Of a DNA stretch of 64,000 nucleotides, positions 58,756-64,000 are shown piece by piece. Positions within the stretch are counted from its first letter, which is position 1; the number at the start of each line of letters is the position of its first letter. The notes below the pieces were generated by a model. The model searched no databases and was not told the DNA's origin. It saw only the letters and a list, made by a program, of their open reading frames with translations. A program made the translations under genes and the position numbers. This stretch comes from Orientallactaga sibirica (taxonomy: Eukaryota; Chordata; Mammalia; Rodentia; Dipodidae): contig JAEOAD010000031.1 of assembly GCA_036365145.1 (NCBI GenBank), forward strand, positions 9,644,001-9,708,000, read 5' to 3'.

Positions 58756-58770
58756 AAGAATCTACTACTG

Positions 58771-59234
58771 TTGATTGGATAAGTGGATATATTATCCTTA
58801 CCAAAGTGCCCTTTAAATACTTGCATTTATGCTCACAGGTTAATGCTATTCTTACTTATGGTTAGAAAGGCTCCTCTTTTTATATGATGGTGACCAGTGG
58901 GGACACTCAACACTCATCAAAGTGCTGATAAGATCCAGTGGAGAGTGGACAATAAATGAGACATCTCTATCACACCATCCAAGGCTCAGGGACTATTGAG
59001 AAAGAGGTGGCAGAAAGAAAGTAAGAGCCAAAGGAAGGGGAGGACTGTTTTGCATTACTCTTTCAGATATAAAGTGACCCTTGCATTCATGAGCTCACAA
59101 TGGCTGACACTACCAATACAAGGCCTGCAAGGAGAGGAGGAAAAACTGATGGCATAATGATAGAACATGGACTAGTTGAAAATAAAGGATTCAGTGGTGG
59201 TGGGAGGGGATCATGATCAGGATATTTATGTAAG
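58771..59234. other. Unique intronic DNA
   Basis: No repeat or exon recognised. Confidence 0.4.
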
Positions 59235-59239
59235 GAGGT

Positions 59240-59589
59240 TGTTGCAGTCAGGTTCGCATTGCTGGCAGAAATCACCTGACTAAAAGCAGTTTGTGGGAAA
59301 AAAAAGAGGTTTATTTTGGCTTACAGGCTCGAGGGGGAAGCTCCATGATGGCAGGAAAAACGATGGCATGAGCAGAGGGTGGCCATCACTCTCTGGTCAA
59401 CATAAGGTGGACAATAGCAACAGGAGAGTGTGCCAAACACTGGCAAGGGGAAGCTGGCTATAATACCCATAAACCCGCCCCCAACAATACTCTGCCTCCA
59501 GGAGGTGTTAATTCCCAAATTGCCATCAGCTGGGAACCTAGCATTCAGAACACCCAAGTTATGGGGGACACCTGAATCAAACCGCCACA
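59240..59589 (-). repeat. 3' LTR of the MaLR provirus
   Basis: In sense direction it runs TGTGGCGGTTTGATTCAGG to CTGCAACA, with AAAATAAACC as the polyadenylation signal region. It is very close in sequence to the 5' LTR over the shared length. Confidence 0.92.
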
Positions 59590-60752
59590 TTCCGCCCCTG
59601 GCCCAAATAAATGATGTAAAATGCAATACATTCATCCAACTTTAAAAGCCCCCTTTTTTTAATGAATCCTAATGATGGTCCAACAATCCCCATACTCCAA
59701 GGTCTTTTAACTGAGCCATAATACCAAAAATAATCCCCCCAAAACCCATAATGGCACAGAATAAACATTCACACTGCAAAGGATGGCATTGGGCAAAGCA
59801 AAGAAATATTCAACCAATACAAGATTTAAATCAACCAGGGCAAACATCAAACTCTGTAACTCCTAAGTCCAACAACTCTAGTCAGTGACAAATCTCCAAG
59901 TCCGATAACTCTAACCAGCAACAAGTCTCTGGAGTTCCAATTCCGCCCCTCCAGCTAGGCTACTCACAGTCCTGGAAAACTTCATCTGGGGCCGGCAGCT
60001 TTCCTCAGCAGCCATCTCGTGGTCCCGGCATCTCCACTGGGTCTCCATGGCAACTCACGGTCCATCCTCATGGCCCCATGGGATCTCCATGCAGGCATCC
60101 AGCAAACCTGCTTCACACTGCCCATGGCCATTTCCAAAACACAAGACCACGTTACAAACTCAATGACCCTCTCTTTCCTGCATTTGTTATACTCCATAAT
60201 ACCAGGTAGGGTGCCAATTTGTTAATCCAGGGGGAATAAATCAGACTTTGAAGAACAGGACACTCCTTCAGCATTCAGGCCCCTTCAAAAGAGTCTGCAT
60301 TCTTCATGTTACCCCAGTGCAGGTCAGCTGGCCCAATCTCAAAGGTTGTAATCTCTCAATTGCAGCTGAATGGGCAGAGTTTACCCCAAGATTTTATTTT
60401 TCCTGTGCCATATCCTTCTGCTCACACCAGTTCATTTCTACGCAAAGCAACCCTGCACAACTTCTCAGGACACAGGCATAACAGCAAACTTGTCACACAA
60501 ACTGCTAGCCCAGTCCAAATAAAGCTCTTTCTCAACCTCATAAGCCAAACCTCACAGTCCATTGTTCTTACTACATTCAGGTCTTTCAGCTCTGACCAGA
60601 ATAGTCCATTAAGCTGTACTTACAAAATTACAAGGTGTCTCTTAGGCCAAGGTTTCAAATCCTTCCACATTCCTCTTGAAAATCAGCTCCAAAAGGCCAA
60701 AGACACACAGTCAGGTGTCTAGCAACAATCCCACTCCTTGGTACCACTTTAC
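59590..60752 (-). mobile_element. MaLR internal region
   Basis: About 1160 bp. Shares its 5' two thirds (sense) with 25912-26751. The 138-aa plus frame at 60306-60722 is antisense to the element and is not coding. Confidence 0.85.
60729..60746 (-). other. MaLR primer-binding site, tRNA-Leu type
   Basis: Minus-strand TGGTACCAAGGAGTGGGA lies six bases inside the 5' LTR end. It equals the complement of a tRNA-Leu 3' end (TGGTACCAGGAGTGGG) with one extra A, as in ERVL-group elements. Confidence 0.75.
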
Positions 60753-61502
60753 TGTTGCAGTCAGGTTCGCATTGCTGGCAGAAATCACCCGATGTAGCAG
60801 ACAGCTTCAGGTTCGCTGAGATGAACTTCCAGACCAGGCACAGTTATGGAGGAAGGGATATTATTTATTGAAGGTTACAGATCCAGGGGAAGTTCCATAA
60901 TGGCAGAAGAAGTGGCCTGCTCTCCACAGGGCCAAGCAGAGAGAGAGAGAAACCAACCAGCCACCACAGCACACAGAGCAAAACTACAGCCAAAAGGTCA
61001 CACAGCACACTTCAGGAACTCCTGCTAGGCACATTTGCATATCTTTACAATGGAATCTCAAACCCACACCATTAACACCTTAAGACCGGCCCCCAGTGAC
61101 ATTGCCTCTAGCAAGGTGATTGCAGATGCAAACTATAACTAGTAAAACACTGAATATATTGGGGGACATATATTCAAACTACCACACCCGACTAAAAGCA
61201 GCTTGTGGGAAAAAAAAGAGGTTTATTTTGGCTTACAGGCTCAAGGGGGAAGATCCATGATGGCAGGAGAAACGATGGCATGAGCAGAGGGTGAACATCA
61301 CCCTCTGGTCAACATAAGGTAGACAACAGCAACCAGAGAGTGTGCCAAACACTGGCAAGGGGAAGCTGGCTATAATACCCATAAACCTGCCCCCAACAAT
61401 ACACCGCCTCCAGGAGGTGTTAGTTCCCAAATTGCCATCAGCTGGAAACCTAGCATTCAGAACACCTAAGCTTATGGGGGACACCTGAATCGAACCACCA
61501 CA
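60753..61502 (-). repeat. 5' LTR of the MaLR provirus, interrupted
   Basis: Composed of 60753-60792 and 61187-61502 once the nested LTR is removed; CCCGA is counted twice as the nested duplication. The rest aligns with 59240-59589. Confidence 0.9.
60793..61186 (-). mobile_element. Nested MaLR solo LTR with 5-bp target duplication
   Basis: 394 bp, in sense direction from TGTGGTAGTTTGAATATATG to GAAGCTGTCTGCTACA, with TTCAATAAATAATATCCC as the polyadenylation region. CCCGA lies at 60788-60792 and 61187-61191. It differs from its host LTR, so it is a second, younger subfamily. Confidence 0.92.
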
Positions 61503-61524
61503 GAGGTTGTCAATAAACATTAAA

Positions 61525-61715
61525 AGAATCACTATCTATGAAATACTCATTGTGTGCTGCTGTGTGAGTCACTTATTAACTCTAAGAATTTGGTATCAAC
61601 ATATAATTAAAGATCATTTCAGAGATGGAAAAAGTAAGGCTTAGAACAGATAGAAATAAATATCTTAAGGACCACAGAAACTAGAATTAGATCCAAAAGT
61701 CAACCTGGTCAATTC
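61525..61715 (+). repeat. MIR SINE fragment
   Basis: AATACTCATTGTGTGCTGCTG...TTCAGAGATGGAAAAAGTAAGGCTTAGAACAG...ACAGAAACTAGAATTAGATCC follows MIR (ACTATGTGCCAG...CAGATGAGGAAACTGAGGCTCAGAGAG...GCTAGTAAGTGGCAGAGCCGGGATT). Confidence 0.68.
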
Positions 61716-62435
61716 CAGACCCAAATCGGAATTTCTGTATTACCAAGTCGACTACATACCCTCCCCATAAATCTGGCAGCATACATTCCTGTTGCTCCAA
61801 CTAAGTTGTCAGACATGCCATAAAAGAAAGCCACATATGTCAAAGGGACCTGAAATTTATAGCAACTCCATTTATCTCCTCTCTTTCTTATGGTCTGCCC
61901 AAGGCCCATGGCACTTATCTCAAAGCCATAGGGGCCACTAAAGATTCTCGAGTAGCAGCACAATGACACCTATTTGTTTACTATGAATGAGAACTGCCAG
62001 AATGAACTTTGTTATCTCATCCTGCAGGCCAGGAATCTGAAGCTAGATCAATTACGAAAAACCTAAAGATCCATCCTCGTGGAGCTAATATATCCCACCT
62101 TTTCGTGCGCTAAAAGTGCTTTATGAACCTATAATCAACTAGAAGGCATGTGTAGACTCTTGCAACCCTGATTGACAGATACAGACTTCCAAGCATGGAT
62201 CTGCCCCAAGGGGATGACTCCTTGGGTCAGCCAGAAGGCTGTGAGCTTAGGCAGGTTCCAGACTTTTGCAACATTAAAAAGTACATTTCTCTCACTCAGT
62301 TCTGAAATAATATACACAAATAGCACATAATATAAAACCATGTACATTTCCTAATAGTGAAAGCTCAGGCTTTTTGTCCAAATGTAAAGAAAGGGTAAAA
62401 AAGTACAAGTGCTTTGTGAAGAAACTCAGTATGGT
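61716..62435. other. Unique DNA with an unsupported minus frame
   Basis: The minus frame at 61709-61969 (86 aa) is in the right orientation for the AGBL1-like gene but has no CCP motif and no clean splice borders. Not called as an exon. Confidence 0.42.
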
Positions 62436-62439
62436 TCAT

Positions 62440-62790
62440 TAAAAGAACATTGAGCAACTCTCTGTTGCTGTGGTAGCTATTGTCCTTCTGTTTAAGCTAA
62501 CTTAATTATTTAATTGCCAATGTCAGCTATGTGTTATATGAGTACATTAACATGATTATTAATATAACTTATTATAGTGTGTAAATCCCCATGTAGCCTC
62601 CAGGCTGTTATTTGGAAAAGAAAATTAAATGCTAAAGTCATTCTCGTTGAGTTTCTACGATTGCCTCCTAATTGATTTGCATTATACCCACTTTGGCCAC
62701 ACTTTCCCTGTGATCTCTCACTCTGTTTGTTTTTCCTTCAGTGCTCATCACACTTCCAGCTAAATGAATGTATATTTACTATATGCTTAA
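62440..62790. promoter_or_regulatory. AT-rich repeat-free block, candidate conserved noncoding element
   Basis: Dense homeodomain-type TAAT cores (AACTTAATTATTTAATTGCC, ATGATTATTAATATAAC, CCTAATTGATTTGCAT) with GCCAATGTCAGC and TTATTTGGAAAAG. No repeat recognised. Composition is typical of deeply conserved enhancers near developmental genes; function is inferred only. Confidence 0.33.
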
Positions 62791-63105
62791 TTTTATATTT
62801 CCATGATGGCAAGTTTATGTCTTACAAGAAAATCCCTGCACATTGAGAGATGTGTTTCTCATAAGATGGTACTCCATAATTATTGTCCAAAATAAATGGA
62901 ATCTTCAAGTACAGATTCTTAAGACCACATAATAGTCATAAATATGCAATTTCCATATGACACATATACATTATATATTTATATATAAAGTTATTTAGAA
63001 TGTTTGAAAGTCATTTCAACTTGTTGCAGAAACTTTATTCTTATTTAAATAATATTTTCATTTTATTTATTTATTGCCCTATTTGATTATTTTGTGTTTG
63101 TATCT
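62791..63105. other. AT-rich unique DNA
   Basis: Nothing recognised; a TATATATTTATATATAAAG stretch lies near 62970-62992. Confidence 0.4.
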
Positions 63106-63121
63106 TGCAGGGTTATTTTGT

Positions 63122-63184
63122 TTTTTTAAATTGTTTTTTTGTTTATTATTTATTTATTTATTTGAGAACAAAAGAGAGAAAAAG

Positions 63185-63227
<43 letters not shown>

Positions 63228-63371
63228 ATGGGTGCACCAGATCCTCCAGCCACTGCAAACAAACTTCAGATGCATGAGCCACCTTGTGCATCTGGCTTAC
63301 GTGGGTCCTAGGGAATCGAGCCTCAAACCAGGGTTCTTAGGCTTCACAGGCTAAGCTATCTCTCCAGGCCC
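63122..63371 (-). repeat. DIP-like SINE (type A), reversed, with 16-bp target duplication
   Basis: TTATTTATTTATTTATTTGAG, a (GA)n tract of about 34 bp, GATCCTCCAGCCACTGC, TGTGCATCTGGCTTACG, CTAAGCTATCTCTCCAGGCC. TGCAGGGTTATTTTGT is identical at 63106-63121 and 63372-63387. Confidence 0.94.
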
Positions 63372-63479
63372 TGCAGGGTTATTTTGTGCATATGTGTGTG
63401 ATTGTGATGTAGGCATATGTATATGCATGTTTGCATGCTGTGTGTGTATGTAACACCACAGGTCAATATTGTGTGTTCC

Positions 63480-63702
63480 TCAATTGCTCTCCACTTTAGT
63501 TTTTATGATAGGGTCTCTCACTGAACTTGGAGCTCATCAATTAGACTAGGTATTTCAAGAGGCCCAGGAATCCACCTGCCTCCATTCCCCCTTGGATTTC
63601 AGGAGCACCGCAATATCAGGCTGTATAACTTGGGGATCTGAACTCAGGTCGTCATGCTTATGCAACAAGCACTTTGGTACTGAACCATGTTGCCAGCCTT
63701 GT
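63480..63702 (-). repeat. B4/RSINE-like SINE, reversed, diverged
   Basis: GATAGGGTCTCTCACTGAACTTGGAGC, ATCCACCTGCCTCCATTCCC, GGATCTGAACTCAGGTCGTCATGC, ACTGAACCATGTTGCCAGCC: reversed body plus tRNA-like head of an old rodent SINE, similar to the fragment at 38430. Confidence 0.68.
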
Positions 63703-63704
63703 CT

Positions 63705-64000
63705 TTTGCAGTTTAATTTCACAGTAAAACCAAGAGGAAAGATAAATGACATGCCATAAACAAAATGGTTCACATTGGCATACCCTCTTTAACCTCCTCC
63801 ACCAGAATCTCACATTTGCAGTAATGATAAACCTGCACTGAAGTATCATTCACAACCAAAAGAAAGGGTAATGCTAAGGTGCCCTCTTGACTTTGGATAT
63901 TCCAAGGTCTTTAAAAGAATAACAAAATCCCCTCTGTTCCATCTGTTCTCTCTCCTTCCTTTTCCTTGGACCCTTAGTAACCATGGCTCTTTTATTGTCT
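63705..64000. other. Unique DNA at window end
   Basis: No repeat or exon recognised; the window ends without a feature border. Confidence 0.4.

Larger units (their letters stand above)
59240..61502 (-). mobile_element. MaLR provirus (LTR-internal-LTR), ORR1-like, reversed, with 5-bp target duplication
   Basis: Two LTRs of about 350 bp (59240-59589 and 60753-61502, the latter enlarged by a nested insert) flank about 1.16 kb. Both LTR outer ends read TG...CA, and GAGGT occurs at 59235-59239 and 61503-61507. Sense is minus: a polypurine stretch AGGGGCGGAA precedes the 3' LTR, and a Leu-type primer site follows the 5' LTR. Known: MaLRs are non-autonomous ERVL relatives with 5-bp duplications and no functional polymerase. 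The interior has no usable frame. Confidence 0.92.

Noticed and set aside
60306..60722. 138-aa plus-strand open frame
   Set aside because: Antisense to the MaLR interior; the same DNA at 26281-26751 is broken.
61709..61969. Minus-strand frame considered as an upstream AGBL1 exon
   Set aside because: Right orientation and side of the exon, but lacks CCP family motifs such as the HGHS-type zinc region and has no fitting splice pair.

Overview
This is a gene-poor window of rodent nuclear DNA, most likely from a jerboa (Dipodidae, for example Jaculus). It carries many copies of a tRNA-derived, B2-superfamily SINE. Its head reads GGGCTGGAGAGATGGCTTAG, the middle contains CCAGATGCACAAGG and CTGGAGTTCGTTTGCAG, and it ends in a (TC)n tract and an AAATAAATAAA tail. 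This layout fits the DIP family described from jerboas. Rodent B1, ID, B1-ID chimeras, B3, ORR1-like MaLR LTRs and an ERV with a His-type primer site agree with a rodent source. The species call rests on remembered repeat structure, not on a search.

The only protein-coding sequence I can support is one 177-bp internal exon on the minus strand (58232-58408). It has clean AG/GT splice borders, phase 0 at both ends, and encodes 59 residues of a cytosolic carboxypeptidase (M14D/CCP family) with the catalytic YTME glutamate. It matches the AGBL1 (CCP4) version of this segment best. Much or all of the window is therefore probably intron of a very large AGBL1-like gene that is transcribed right to left. 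No neighbouring exon was recognised.

Layout. 1-10 kb: unique AT-rich DNA with SINEs, two MER5-like DNA-transposon fossils and an old LTR. 10-18 kb: an L1 3' end, a MaLR solo LTR, B1-ID and B3 SINEs and an old L1 tail. 18-25 kb: mostly unique DNA, including a repeat-free block at about 20.1-20.9 kb that looks like a conserved regulatory element, then an ERV1-type solo LTR. 25-38 kb: MaLR pieces, MIRs, SINE clusters and an L1 3' end. 38.8-47.8 kb: an unidentified sequence, then a degenerate 7.4-kb provirus with two LTRs, a His-like primer-binding site, a leader splice donor and later insertions. 48-58 kb: largely unique, with another enhancer-like block. 58-64 kb: the AGBL1 exon, then a MaLR provirus (59240-61502) with 5-bp target duplications and a second MaLR solo LTR nested in one of its LTRs, a MIR, an AT-rich candidate conserved element and SINEs.

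No intact viral gene, CRISPR array, rRNA gene or functional tRNA gene was seen. Most open reading frames are chance ORFs or lie inside repeats. The main interest is the coding exon, the datable nested insertions with exact target-site duplications, and three repeat-free blocks that may be conserved noncoding elements.
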